Under the pieces are notes generated by a model, which saw only the letters and a program-made list of their open reading frames with translations, was not told where the DNA came from and made no database searches. Below are positions 53,972-62,516 of a stretch of 64,000 nucleotides of DNA, in pieces. This stretch comes from Neobacillus niacini. GTDB lineage: Bacteria; Bacillota; Bacilli; Bacillales; Cytobacillaceae. Both the position numbers and the translations under genes were made by a program. Within the stretch, counting starts at the first letter, position 1. Each line of letters starts with the position of its first letter. The DNA is taken from assembly GCF_019749295.1 (NCBI RefSeq), contig NZ_JACWFG010000001.1, positions 642,604 to 706,603 on the forward strand, in the 5' to 3' direction.

Positions 53972-54863
53972 AGGAATCGCCCACTTTCTCGATAAAAATA
54001 TCATTTAAAGAAGGCTCTTCAAGGTCAAATTTCCTGATGAATCCCTTGTTTACGATCTCTTTAAGTATCTTTTCAGCAACATATTCCGCATCGATTTGAA
54101 GATGAATTCCCTCAGTAGTCGATTTAGCTTTGACTACCCCTGGATAATTCCCCAGAAATCCCAATGGAAAATCAGCATGAATAACCAGGTTCTTTTTACC
54201 AAAGGCACGTTTAATTTCTTTTAATGAACCGTGAACAACTGGTGCTCCTTTATGCATGATACAGAGATGTTCACACATCTCTTCAACATGATGCATTTGA
54301 TGGCTTGAAAATACAATTGTTGTTCCCTTTTCCTTTAATGAGAGAACTGCCTCTTTAAGCAATTCAACGTTTACTGGATCCAAACCGCTGAATGGCTCAT
54401 CGAGTATCAATAATTTTGGTTTATGTATGACTGCCGCAATGAATTGTATTTTCTGTTGGTTTCCCTTTGATAGCTCTTCTACCTTCTTATTTTCATATTC
54501 TGGGACTTTAAATTTCTCCAGCCAATATTTTAATTCGGAAACTGCCTCACTTTTTGGCATTCCTCTTAATCTTGCAAGGTAGACAATTTGCTCCCCAACC
54601 TTTAACTTTGGGTATAAACCCCTTTCTTCAGGGAGATATCCCACTAAATGACTTGTAGAATAATTGATTGGCTTCCCATCCCAGGTAATCCTTCCATCGC
54701 TAGAATCCAACAGCCCTAAGATCATTCGAAATGTAGTTGTCTTCCCGGCACCGTTAGCTCCTAAAAATCCAAACATTTCTTTATCTGGTATAGCAATGGA
54801 TAAATCGTTAACAGCCGTAAAATCTCCAAATCGTTTTGTCACATGTTCAAGTTTTAAAACCAT
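53964..54863 (-). CDS. yhaQ: ABC transporter ATP-binding protein YhaQ (NatA-like)
   Basis: A 299-aa ATPase. Walker A GFLGANGAGKTTTFRMI, signature ELSKGNQQKIQ, Walker B LLILDEPFSGLDPVN, H-loop SSHQMHHVEEMC. A C-terminal extension (residues 220-299) is typical of the NatA subgroup. First gene of yhaQP; divergent from yhzD. Confidence 0.93.
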   Translation of the reverse strand: MVLKLEHVTKRFGDFTAVNDLSIAIPDKEMFGFLGANGAGKTTTFRMILGLLDSSDGRITWDGKPINYSTSHLVGYLPEERGLYPKLKVGEQIVYLARLRGMPKSEAVSELKYWLEKFKVPEYENKKVEELSKGNQQKIQFIAAVIHKPKLLILDEPFSGLDPVNVELLKEAVLSLKEKGTTIVFSSHQMHHVEEMCEHLCIMHKGAPVVHGSLKEIKRAFGKKNLVIHADFPLGFLGNYPGVVKAKSTTEGIHLQIDAEYVAEKILKEIVNKGFIRKFDLEEPSLNDIFIEKVGDSYE

Positions 54864-54980
54864 ACAAATTCCCCCTCACAGAGTTACTACGATATTCCTC
54901 TAAAAAAGTTTCATTTTTGCAAAAAAACAAGAATTGTGCAAATATTATAATATCAATATTGAAAGCAGGGAGGATATTGC

Positions 54981-55166
54981 ATGAAAACTTACAAATTAAC
55001 TGCCTTTGAAAAAAACGGTGAAAAAATAGTAGATGAAGCGTTTCAAGCTGAACATGATGATGCAGCAAAAGAATTAGCAGAAAAACTGTTAGCAGAAAAG
55101 AATTTACTAGATAAAACACATCGGTGTACATCTCCAAGCGGAAAGCTATTGCTGTTCCACTCATAA
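54981..55166 (+). CDS. yhzD: YhzD-like small conserved protein
   Basis: A 61-aa protein (MKTYKLTAFEKNGEKIV, an acidic helix, C-terminal SPSGKLLLFHS), the size and position of B. subtilis YhzD between yhaQ and yhaR. GGGAGG upstream. Function unknown. Terminator shared with convergent yhaR. Confidence 0.85.
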   Translation: MKTYKLTAFEKNGEKIVDEAFQAEHDDAAKELAEKLLAEKNLLDKTHRCTSPSGKLLLFHS

Positions 55167-55179
55167 TTTGAAGAAAGAA

Positions 55180-55208
55180 AAAAGAAGCAAAAATGCTTCT
55201 TTTTTTCT
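55180..55208. terminator. Bidirectional terminator, yhzD / yhaR
   Basis: AGAAGCA-AAAA-TGCTTCT with A-run on the left and T-run on the right, just before the yhaR stop (55211). Confidence 0.88.
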
Positions 55209-55210
55209 TG

Positions 55211-55999
55211 TTACTTTCCGATAAACTTAGGTGTTCTCTTTTCAATAAATGCTCGAATTCCTTCTTGGTGGTCGAAGGTCCGGCGCATTTTTAATTGCCC
55301 TTGTTTTTCTAGTTCTAATATTTTTAACAGCTGCGGGCGGTTACTATCTGCTAATATTTTTTTCGTTTTTATCATGGCCTGTACCGGACGTTTCAGCCAA
55401 TCAGAGATTCTAGCTTCCAAACTTTCTTGCAGATTATCGGTAACTTCTTGGATCAGCCCTAATTCTAAAGCTTCCGCTGCACTCATCATCTTCCCGTCCC
55501 ATATAACCTGCTTTGCCTTAAGTTCTCCCAATTTCTTTTCTAAAAAGTAATGTGCACCGCCGTCTGGTATTAACCCGATCCCAATGAAATTCATTGCTAA
55601 TTTGCTCTTACTATCAGCAATAATGTAATCCGCAGCTAATGCGAGGCTTAACCCAAGACCTGCGGCCGCACCATTGACTGCGCTTATTGTTAATTTTGGG
55701 ATACTATAAAGCGTAATCACTAATTCACTAATACAATCCATAACAGGGAAGAATTCGGTTTCACTTAGGTCTGAGAGCATTGTTTTGATATCGCCGCCTG
55801 CCGAGAAAGCCCTGCCATTACCTGTCAATACAATGACATCAATATCATCCGATTCAGATATTTCTTTTAGTTTAGAAACTAACCCCTTTATCATTTCCAA
55901 ATCGAGTGCATTTAATGCTTCAGGTCTATTCATCTCCACTGTTGCAACCCGGCCATTTACTCTCACTTTTACCTTATCTGTTACAAAATTAATACTCAC
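55211..55999 (-). CDS. yhaR: Enoyl-CoA hydratase family protein YhaR
   Basis: A 262-aa crotonase-fold protein. VATVEMNRPEALNALD, oxyanion-hole segments FSAGGDIKTM and NGAAAGLGLSLALAADY, then FIGIGLIPDGGAHYFL: the first Glu of the hydratase pair is missing here (AMNFIGIGL in place of the usual E-containing segment), so isomerase or another activity is possible. B. subtilis YhaR is the likely orthologue from position beside yhaPQ/yhzD. Confidence 0.9.
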   Translation of the reverse strand: MSINFVTDKVKVRVNGRVATVEMNRPEALNALDLEMIKGLVSKLKEISESDDIDVIVLTGNGRAFSAGGDIKTMLSDLSETEFFPVMDCISELVITLYSIPKLTISAVNGAAAGLGLSLALAADYIIADSKSKLAMNFIGIGLIPDGGAHYFLEKKLGELKAKQVIWDGKMMSAAEALELGLIQEVTDNLQESLEARISDWLKRPVQAMIKTKKILADSNRPQLLKILELEKQGQLKMRRTFDHQEGIRAFIEKRTPKFIGK

Positions 56000-56123
56000 C
56001 CTGCACGCCTCCCATAACTTTATTCAACTCTATTATAGCTTGAAATAGTAAGATAAAGAATAAATTTTCATAATATATGGAATTTTCACTACCCTATTCA
56101 ACAAAAACATTTTTACGAGTAAA

Positions 56124-56149
56124 AAGACAAAGAGCAGACTCTTTGTCCA
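56124..56149 (-). terminator. Terminator after the acyl-CoA synthetase gene
   Basis: GACAAAGAG (56126-56134) and CTCTTTGTC (56139-56147), T-run on the minus strand, 8 bases beyond the stop. Confidence 0.88.
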
Positions 56150-56156
56150 TTACACC

Positions 56157-57773
56157 TTACTTTCTTGATACTTCCTTTTGTACTTGCTCACGCAGGGTCA
56201 TCTTTAGAAACTTCCCAACCGAGGTCTTCGGAATTTCCTCTAAGAACAAAATTTCGTCAGGTAACCACCACTTTGCAAACTGTGGTGTTAAAAATTCGAT
56301 TAAATCTTCTTTTTTCACCTTATCTTTATATGATTCTTTTAACACAACACATGCCACCGGTCTTTCCTGCCACTGTTCATGTGGGACAGCAACAACTGCC
56401 GCTTCAAAAACCGATTCATGGGCCATCAAGGCATTTTCCAAATCAACGGATGAAATCCATTCACCGCCGCTCTTAATTAAATCCTTTGTCCGATCGACAA
56501 TTTTCACAAAACCTTCCACGTCAATCGTTACGACATCACCTGTGTGCAGCCATCCATCACGGAATGCATCTTGTGTTCGCTCATCCTTATAATACTCTGA
56601 GGCAATCCACGGACCCTTAATGCATAACTCTCCCATTTCCTTACCATCCCAAGCCACTTCTCCGTCTTTGCCGAGAATTTTTATACTTAGTCCAGGAACA
56701 AGAACCCCTTGCTTAGCTCTTATTTCTAGTCTTTCTTCATAATCTAAATTCTCTTGATAGCTTTTTAGAGTTGAAATAACCACCAGCGGACTTGTTTCCG
56801 TCATCCCGTATGCATGTAAGAACGGCACATTGTGACGTTGTTCAAATGCCTTAATCATCCCTTTCGGCGCAGCTGAACCGCCGCAAAGCACTCCTCTTAA
56901 ACTACTAAGATCATAAGAGTCCTCATCTAGTTCTTTTAATAACCCAAGCCAAATGGTAGGAACACCCGCCGTTATAGTTACTTTTTCATTTTCAATTAAT
57001 TCAGCAATTAGTTTTGGTGTAAAATATGGTCCTGGCAGCACTAAAGAGGTTCCAAACCAAACAGCTGCAAATGGCATTCCCCATGCATTCGCATGGAACA
57101 TTGGAACCACTGGCAACGCGATATCTTTCTCACTCATTGCCGCACTATCTGCCAGTCCCAATGCCATACTATGAAGGAATATTCCTCTATGGGAGTATAC
57201 GACTCCTTTTGGATTTCCTGTGGTCGCAGATGTATAGCACATACCAGCAGGATCGTTTTCTTCTATGTCTTCTGGATATTGAAATTTAGGATTGGCTTGA
57301 GCTAAAAGATCCTCGTAATGATAGATGGGCGAAAGTGTCGTTTCAGGAAGTACCTTTTCGTCTGTCATAATTACATAAGCCTTTACGCTTTTAAGCTCAG
57401 ATGCACATTTTTCAAGTAATGGAATCAAATCTGGATCTACTAAGAGGACACTATCTTCTGCATGATTGATAATATAGGATATATGCTGTGGAGAAAGTCG
57501 GATGTTAATGGTATGAAGAACAGCACCGATACAAGGTATCGCAAAATAGGCTTCTAGATGGCGATGATGGTTCCAGGCAAGTGTTCCTACCCTATCACCT
57601 TTTTCTATTCCTAACTTTTTTAGACTATCTGCAAGCCTTCTCGTTCTTTCACCGATTTGTTTATACGTAAAACGATGAATGCCACTTGATGTTCTAGAAA
57701 CTACTTGCTTCTTCGAAAAATACTTTTCTGCTCTTTCAATCATCTGTGTCATTGTTAAAGGCGTTTGCATCAT
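56157..57773 (-). CDS. Long/medium-chain acyl-CoA synthetase (AMP-forming)
   Basis: A 538-aa adenylate-forming ligase of the AlkK/fadD3-like type. CYTSATTGNPKGVVYSHRG (P-loop), HAYGMTETSP, DGWLHTGDVVTIDVEG, hinge RTKDLIKSGGEWIS and catalytic Lys in KTSVGKFLKM. The frame is open to 57809; ATG 57773 follows GGAGGGG. A perfect cre site at 57795-57808 overlaps the transcription start region, so the gene should be repressed on glucose. Different in sequence from lcfB at 15967. Confidence 0.92.
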   Translation of the reverse strand: MMQTPLTMTQMIERAEKYFSKKQVVSRTSSGIHRFTYKQIGERTRRLADSLKKLGIEKGDRVGTLAWNHHRHLEAYFAIPCIGAVLHTINIRLSPQHISYIINHAEDSVLLVDPDLIPLLEKCASELKSVKAYVIMTDEKVLPETTLSPIYHYEDLLAQANPKFQYPEDIEENDPAGMCYTSATTGNPKGVVYSHRGIFLHSMALGLADSAAMSEKDIALPVVPMFHANAWGMPFAAVWFGTSLVLPGPYFTPKLIAELIENEKVTITAGVPTIWLGLLKELDEDSYDLSSLRGVLCGGSAAPKGMIKAFEQRHNVPFLHAYGMTETSPLVVISTLKSYQENLDYEERLEIRAKQGVLVPGLSIKILGKDGEVAWDGKEMGELCIKGPWIASEYYKDERTQDAFRDGWLHTGDVVTIDVEGFVKIVDRTKDLIKSGGEWISSVDLENALMAHESVFEAAVVAVPHEQWQERPVACVVLKESYKDKVKKEDLIEFLTPQFAKWWLPDEILFLEEIPKTSVGKFLKMTLREQVQKEVSRK

Positions 57774-57794
57774 TACTAAAATCCCCTCCATAAC

Positions 57795-57808
57795 TGAAAA
57801 CGTTTTCA
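57795..57808 (-). promoter_or_regulatory. CcpA cre site upstream of the acyl-CoA synthetase gene
   Basis: TGAAAACGTTTTCA is a perfect 14-bp palindrome and matches TGWNANCGNTNWCA at all fixed positions. A TATAAT (minus strand) lies 2-3 bases upstream of it, so CcpA would sit over the start of transcription. Confidence 0.92.
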
Positions 57809-57885
57809 AATTATAGTATTCTATGACTCGTTACCTATAAAATATTCGTCAGGTTTAGGACAATTCCTCTATTAAGAACAAAAAA

Positions 57886-57913
57886 AATCTCCTGCAATTA
57901 AGCAGGAGATTCT
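57886..57913 (-). terminator. Terminator after hemZ
   Basis: AATCTCCTGC-N6-GCAGGAGATT (57886-57895, 57902-57911) with T-run on the minus strand; the hemZ stop codon (57898-57900) lies in the loop. Confidence 0.88.
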
Positions 57914-59409
57914 TTTTCAGAGAAAATTTGATTTAATATTTTTATTTTTTCTTCTGTATACGCTTCAAAGCTTTCATTATATGTTTTAGGATCTTTAGGA
58001 TTAGCGAACTGAGTAATCTTTCCTGTTTGTGAGTCAATAAATTTACTGGAAGCTCCGCAGCCAAGCCCGATAATCGTCTGCTGCTCCTCCATAATCATGA
58101 TGTTATAGATACTTTCTTGATTAGGAAAAGCATAACCGACATTTTCGAGATTACCAAGAATGTTTTTTTGACGGTAGAGATAATAGGGAACATACCCGTG
58201 ACTGTCTGTCCACTCTGTTGCTAGATTCATCATTTGTTCTACTTCTTCACGGTCAGCCACTTTGTATTTGTCCTTGTTTTTCGTCATTTCAGAAGCACGC
58301 TTAAAGGATAGCGTATGAACGGTTAAGGATTCCGGCATTAGTTTTTCAGTTTCAGCAAGTGAATGTGTAAATTCTTTTATCCCCTCACCTGGCAGGCCGA
58401 TGATAAGATCCATATTAATATTATTCATACCCATATCTCTGGCTAAATGATATTTATCTATGGTTTCTGTAACCGTATGATGACGCCCAATGGCTTTTAA
58501 TGTTTCTTGCGTATAAGATTGGGGATTAATACTAATCCGATCAATTTTCCATTTCTTTAATACTTCTAACTTTTCAGGGGTAATCGTATCGGGACGACCT
58601 GCTTCGACTGTGATTTCACGTATTTTTTCAACTTCTGGGAAAGAAGTATACATCTCTTCGTAAAGCATATCCATCTCTTCAGCCGTAATACTGGTTGGTG
58701 TACCGCCGCCATAGTAAACAGTTGTAATCCGTACCCCCTTTTCCTTCAGCCACTCCCCAATTTTCTTTATTTCATAATGCAGCCCGCCTAGGAACGAATC
58801 AACTGATCCTTGCCGGCCGTTAATGGCATATGCCGGGAACGTACAGTAAGCGCATTTTGTCGGACAAAAAGGAATTCCAATATAAATACTTACTTCTTTT
58901 TGCAGTGAATAGAGGTCTGGTACAATCGCAAGCTGCCTATCGACTATGTGCTGCATTAGATTTATCTTTTCGTCGGTTATGAGATAATCATCTTTTAATT
59001 GCTGGTGAGCAATATGTTGAGGCACACCCTCTTGGACTTTCCGATGCAACAGCTTGGTAGGTCTAACGCCCGTTAAGATGCCCCACTTTTGGGTGATTCC
59101 AGTCCATTTCTGTAAAAGGACTAAATAAACGTGAGCAACTGCGTTTTTAATTTGCTTGAATTGTTCCTTGTCTGTTTGTGAAGGCTGGAGTTCTTTTTCG
59201 TAACTCTCTGTATAGGAATTGCCATCTGTATCCTTTAAAACAGCGGAAACATTAATCAAGTCATTTTCGACTAAAGCAAAATTTATGATTAAATCAGAAG
59301 CTTCATCTTGAACTTTCACAATCTCTGTTTCTTCAAAAAATAAATTTCCGATGAGCTGCAACATTCGGTTAAAGCGTTCATCGTCTAAACCTAAAATACT
59401 AATTTTCAA
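57898..59409 (-). CDS. hemZ: Coproporphyrinogen III oxidase-like radical SAM protein HemZ
   Basis: A 503-aa radical SAM protein. N-terminal domain (1-160), then the cluster motif PFCPTKCAYCTFPAY (CxxxCxxC), YYGGGTPTS, EAGRPDTI, and C-terminal HemN-like segments. B. subtilis HemZ (501 aa) is the oxygen-independent coproporphyrinogen dehydrogenase-like protein. Start ATG 59409; its -10/SD region is AT-rich. Neighbour yhaX is on the same strand. Confidence 0.93.
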   Translation of the reverse strand: MKISILGLDDERFNRMLQLIGNLFFEETEIVKVQDEASDLIINFALVENDLINVSAVLKDTDGNSYTESYEKELQPSQTDKEQFKQIKNAVAHVYLVLLQKWTGITQKWGILTGVRPTKLLHRKVQEGVPQHIAHQQLKDDYLITDEKINLMQHIVDRQLAIVPDLYSLQKEVSIYIGIPFCPTKCAYCTFPAYAINGRQGSVDSFLGGLHYEIKKIGEWLKEKGVRITTVYYGGGTPTSITAEEMDMLYEEMYTSFPEVEKIREITVEAGRPDTITPEKLEVLKKWKIDRISINPQSYTQETLKAIGRHHTVTETIDKYHLARDMGMNNINMDLIIGLPGEGIKEFTHSLAETEKLMPESLTVHTLSFKRASEMTKNKDKYKVADREEVEQMMNLATEWTDSHGYVPYYLYRQKNILGNLENVGYAFPNQESIYNIMIMEEQQTIIGLGCGASSKFIDSQTGKITQFANPKDPKTYNESFEAYTEEKIKILNQIFSEKESPA

Positions 59410-59604
59410 TTAAATCACCTTTTTTATAGAAAAGTGAAAAGCGCACTGGCTCTCCAGCTAGACATTATTATAAAACTCCTTTAAGTTTACAGAATCAATA
59501 TTATAAGGTCAATATAATGGAAATTATTCACTCCAGGGAGTACCTGCCCTTATGAGTGACTGTTCTTCTAATTTATAGATGGCTCGGGCTTTCACCAATA
59601 TCAA

Positions 59605-59636
59605 AAGACATCACCGTATGTATACGATGATGTCCG
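59605..59636 (-). terminator. Probable terminator after yhaX
   Basis: Minus strand GACATCA-...-TGATGTC with inner GTAT/ATAC pairing (59607-59613 and 59628-59634), followed by TTTTGAT, a short T-run. Confidence 0.55.
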
Positions 59637-59641
59637 CTAAA

Positions 59642-60511
59642 TTACTTTTTGATGATATTCATCTTCCTTAGAAACTCAATTGGCTGTTGTTTTCTGAAGT
59701 GTTCTTTAACCATATATCCCACACCGTGCTCATTTTTCGATCTAGTTACCCAGTCAGCTGCTCTTTTCACCTCAAAATCCGCGTTCCACATGGCTACACC
59801 TAATCCTGCTTGCTCAATAGCAGGGATATCATCTAATCCATCTCCAATTACGACCATTTCCTTTAATTGGATCCCAAGTTGACTTCCTAGAAAGGATAGG
59901 CCCTTTAACTTTGAGACACCCGCAGGGACAATATCTAATCGCAGCCGGTCAAGTTGAATACTCTCAATTTCTGTAAACATCTTTTCGATAGCCTGTTGTG
60001 CATCTTGAAGATCACTTTCCTCCTCAAAATAAACCTCAATCTTTGGCGGGGTAACCGGTTGATCATGTAAGTATTCACTTAGTGTTGAAACAAATTGCTG
60101 CGAATAAAAAACAGGATCTCCTGAGGTAAAGACGGTTTTCGCTAACAAATTATTGTTCAACTTCAACCTATTAGCTAACGAAAATTGTTCATGTACAAGT
60201 CTAATTTGACAAGGCATGCCCTCCAGAAAACGGACTGTATCATACGTGATATTTTCACTAATTCTTTGAACAAAATTCTGTTTATCTTGGATGTTAGCAA
60301 TATAAGCCCCTTGATGAGTAATCAGCGGGTTTTTTATTTTTAACGCCCTTGCCACCTTCTTGGCTGAGGGAAAGCTTCTAGATGTCATGAGCGTTACATA
60401 AATTCCCTTTTGCTGTACATACTCAATCGCTTCCTTTGTTGACTTATGAATTTTACCGTTACTCTGCAATAGAGTTCCATCAATATTTAATGCAAGCAAA
60501 CGATAAATCAT
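59642..60511 (-). CDS. yhaX: HAD-superfamily hydrolase YhaX (Cof-type)
   Basis: A 289-aa HAD hydrolase of the Cof/YwpJ class. The first catalytic motif is altered: LLALNIDGTLL in place of the usual DxDGT, so the nucleophile Asp is replaced by Asn (residue about 7). The later motifs TSRSFPSAKK, KGLSFLG and VVIGDGLDDIPA are intact. The frame is open to 60583; ATG 60511 has AGGGGGC. B. subtilis YhaX is 288 aa and reported as sporulation-linked; I recall no function. Confidence 0.88.
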   Translation of the reverse strand: MIYRLLALNIDGTLLQSNGKIHKSTKEAIEYVQQKGIYVTLMTSRSFPSAKKVARALKIKNPLITHQGAYIANIQDKQNFVQRISENITYDTVRFLEGMPCQIRLVHEQFSLANRLKLNNNLLAKTVFTSGDPVFYSQQFVSTLSEYLHDQPVTPPKIEVYFEEESDLQDAQQAIEKMFTEIESIQLDRLRLDIVPAGVSKLKGLSFLGSQLGIQLKEMVVIGDGLDDIPAIEQAGLGVAMWNADFEVKRAADWVTRSKNEHGVGYMVKEHFRKQQPIEFLRKMNIIKK

Positions 60512-60597
60512 TACGCTGCCCCCTGTTCTTGGTGAAGATACCCTTATATCACTTTTATGATATTTCACCCAAAGATAGAACAAGTGCAGTATAAAAC

Positions 60598-60628
60598 AAA
60601 AAACTTCCGGAAGACCGAAAGTTTTTGG
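60598..60628 (-). terminator. Terminator after yheA
   Basis: Minus strand AAACTTTCGG-TCTT-CCGGAAGTTT (one mismatch) followed by T-run, 9 bases past the yheA stop. Confidence 0.85.
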
Positions 60629-60636
60629 TGATTCTA

Positions 60637-60984
60637 TTATAAATTACCGTAAAGTTCTTCTAGTGGTTTCATAATCAATTGGTTTAACTCACCAATAATC
60701 ATACTCATCCGCTGTTCAGCCTGCATAAGTTTAGCAATTTTTTCATTTTGTTGTACAAGAGCTACAGTTGCTTGAGCCTGTTGAACCTCTTGCTCAGATA
60801 TTTCCTGTCCCATCATTTGTTTTTGTTGTAAATTCATTTGAATTTGACGGAAGTTATCAAACATTTTTTTTGCAGCTGGATCAGCATTTACCTCTTGATA
60901 AATTTGCTGTAAGTGTTTATATTCATCACTTTGTCGAATTGCTTTTTCTAATGCATTTGCTGCATCGTATACATTAACGGACAT
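60637..60984 (-). CDS. yheA: YlbF/YmcA-family protein YheA
   Basis: A 115-aa helical protein of the YlbF/YmcA (Com_YlbF) family: YDAANALEKAIRQSDEYKHLQQ, ADPAAKKMFDNFRQIQ and a C-terminal MIIGELNQLIMKPLEEL. B. subtilis YheA is 117 aa. The paralogues YlbF/YmcA/YaaT form a complex affecting RNase Y; for YheA the role is unknown. ATG 60984 has AAAGGAG upstream. Confidence 0.93.
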   Translation of the reverse strand: MSVNVYDAANALEKAIRQSDEYKHLQQIYQEVNADPAAKKMFDNFRQIQMNLQQKQMMGQEISEQEVQQAQATVALVQQNEKIAKLMQAEQRMSMIIGELNQLIMKPLEELYGNL

Positions 60985-61079
60985 TGATTCCACTCCTTTT
61001 AAGAAAACATAATCTTTATAACTATAACAAACTATGTTTATAAACGCGAGGATGTTCAACTAAGGGTGCAATTATGTAT

Positions 61080-61108
61080 CACCAACTACTGGGCGGTATC
61101 ATACGATA
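61080..61108 (+). promoter_or_regulatory. Putative sigma-K promoter of yheD
   Basis: CACC (61080-61083), 16-base spacer, CATACGATA (61100-61108): fits mACm-N16-CATAnnnTA with no mismatches. The -10 lies inside an inverted repeat GGTATC-ATAC-GATACC (61095-61110). Confidence 0.65.
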
Positions 61109-61166
61109 CCATATCAAAGAATGCCTATTATGGAAACACATATTTGCCTATAAATGAGGAGTGACT

Positions 61167-62516
61167 ATGCCCCCTATCACGATTATTCCTATGAAATCAG
61201 CTAATTTTGTTGAAATGTCCGAACAACTTTATCAACAGCTGCTGCTCGATACAAAAGAAATCTCGATTTCTATAGGAAAGAAAATGGTGACAGTAAAGAT
61301 AAGAAGTGTTGAAATGAATCCTGATGAGATTCATTTCCCCGAAAATCTATTTCAACTTTTTCAATTACCGATTCAAAGGTACAAATTTCATGTGATTTAT
61401 CAGGAAAATACACAATCACTTTTATTGGGTCCCGTTATAGGTCTGGTAACAGACTTTAAAAATAAAGGAAATGAAGAACCCCATTTTCGTTCAATCCACA
61501 CTTTTTGTGAAGAACTCCATCATGGTCTTTCGGAAAATGGAGGCTTCTTATATGTATTTTCTTATCCAGAGTTTTCTGATCAAGGATATTACTTTGAAGG
61601 TGGAAAATGGAAGGCTGCACAGCTCCCTCTTCCAAATGTTATTTATAACCGTATCCATTCTCGAAAAATCGAATTTGGTAAAGAATATCATTTATTTCGA
61701 CATAGACTTGCTGAGTTAAATATTCCTATTTTTAACGACCGCTTTCTTTCCAAATGGGAGGTTCATGAGCACTTAATCCATGAAAATCATCTGCTCTCTT
61801 ATGTACCTGATACAAAACTCTTCTCAAAAGAGCATTTAACCACATTTGCAAAAAGCTATGAAACTGTTTTTATTAAACCTGTACATGGAAGTCAGGGAAG
61901 AAACATTTTCAAACTCCAAAAGAAAAATGATTATTTTACATTGGAATCTTCCATTAAATCGCAAACAGAGAAAAAGCATGTGATACTTTCCATTGATGAA
62001 ATCTACCAGCATCTTAAACCGCTGTTGAACAATAGAATCTACATTATCCAACAAGGGATTCCCCTCCTAACCTATCAGTCTAGAGGGATGGACTATAGGA
62101 TTCTGTGTCATAAAAGTCAACAAAACAACTGGAAGGCTACCTCGGCGGTAGCTCGAATTTCGGCGGAAGATGAGTTTGTTTCCAATATTGCCCGGGGCGG
62201 AGAAATAATGACTCCACTAAATGCATTGAAAGAAAACATGAGTATAAGCGACGCAAAGTGGCTTATCACACAAATGAAAGAATTAGCCATTGAAACAGCA
62301 GTGATTATTGATAGGAAATCTTCTGGAATAACCGGAGAACTTGGAATCGATATTGGGATAGATCAGGAAGGTAAACCATGGCTTATAGAAGTCAATTCAA
62401 AACCCTCGAAAAACTTTGAAGATGGTCAAATGAAAATAAGGCCTTCAGCCAAAGCCATTATCAAGTTTTGTACAAAGCTTGCATTCGATACAAGCTCAGA
62501 AATGGAGGATTCATAG
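61167..62516 (+). CDS. yheD: YheD-type ATP-grasp, endospore coat-associated
   Basis: A 449-aa YheC/YheD-family protein. An N-terminal domain (1-105) ends with LLLGPVIGLVTDF; an ATP-grasp domain (about 190-435) contains VFIKPVHGSQGRNIF, ARGGEIMTPLNALKE, and metal site GIDIGIDQEGKPWLIEVNSKPSKN. B. subtilis YheD is 453 aa. Start ATG 61167 follows GAGGAG; GTG 61161 is inside the site. Its stop abuts the yheC ATG. A sigma-K-like promoter lies upstream. Confidence 0.92.
   Translation: MPPITIIPMKSANFVEMSEQLYQQLLLDTKEISISIGKKMVTVKIRSVEMNPDEIHFPENLFQLFQLPIQRYKFHVIYQENTQSLLLGPVIGLVTDFKNKGNEEPHFRSIHTFCEELHHGLSENGGFLYVFSYPEFSDQGYYFEGGKWKAAQLPLPNVIYNRIHSRKIEFGKEYHLFRHRLAELNIPIFNDRFLSKWEVHEHLIHENHLLSYVPDTKLFSKEHLTTFAKSYETVFIKPVHGSQGRNIFKLQKKNDYFTLESSIKSQTEKKHVILSIDEIYQHLKPLLNNRIYIIQQGIPLLTYQSRGMDYRILCHKSQQNNWKATSAVARISAEDEFVSNIARGGEIMTPLNALKENMSISDAKWLITQMKELAIETAVIIDRKSSGITGELGIDIGIDQEGKPWLIEVNSKPSKNFEDGQMKIRPSAKAIIKFCTKLAFDTSSEMEDS

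Noticed and set aside
54847-55245. 132-aa minus-strand ORF over yhzD
   Set aside because: It is antisense to yhzD and crosses the yhzD/yhaR terminator; no ribosome-binding site and no family features.
56077-56592. 171-aa plus-strand ORF inside the acyl-CoA synthetase gene
   Set aside because: Antisense shadow of a well-supported gene with intact motifs; Ser/Thr/Cys-rich composition typical of reverse-frame reading.
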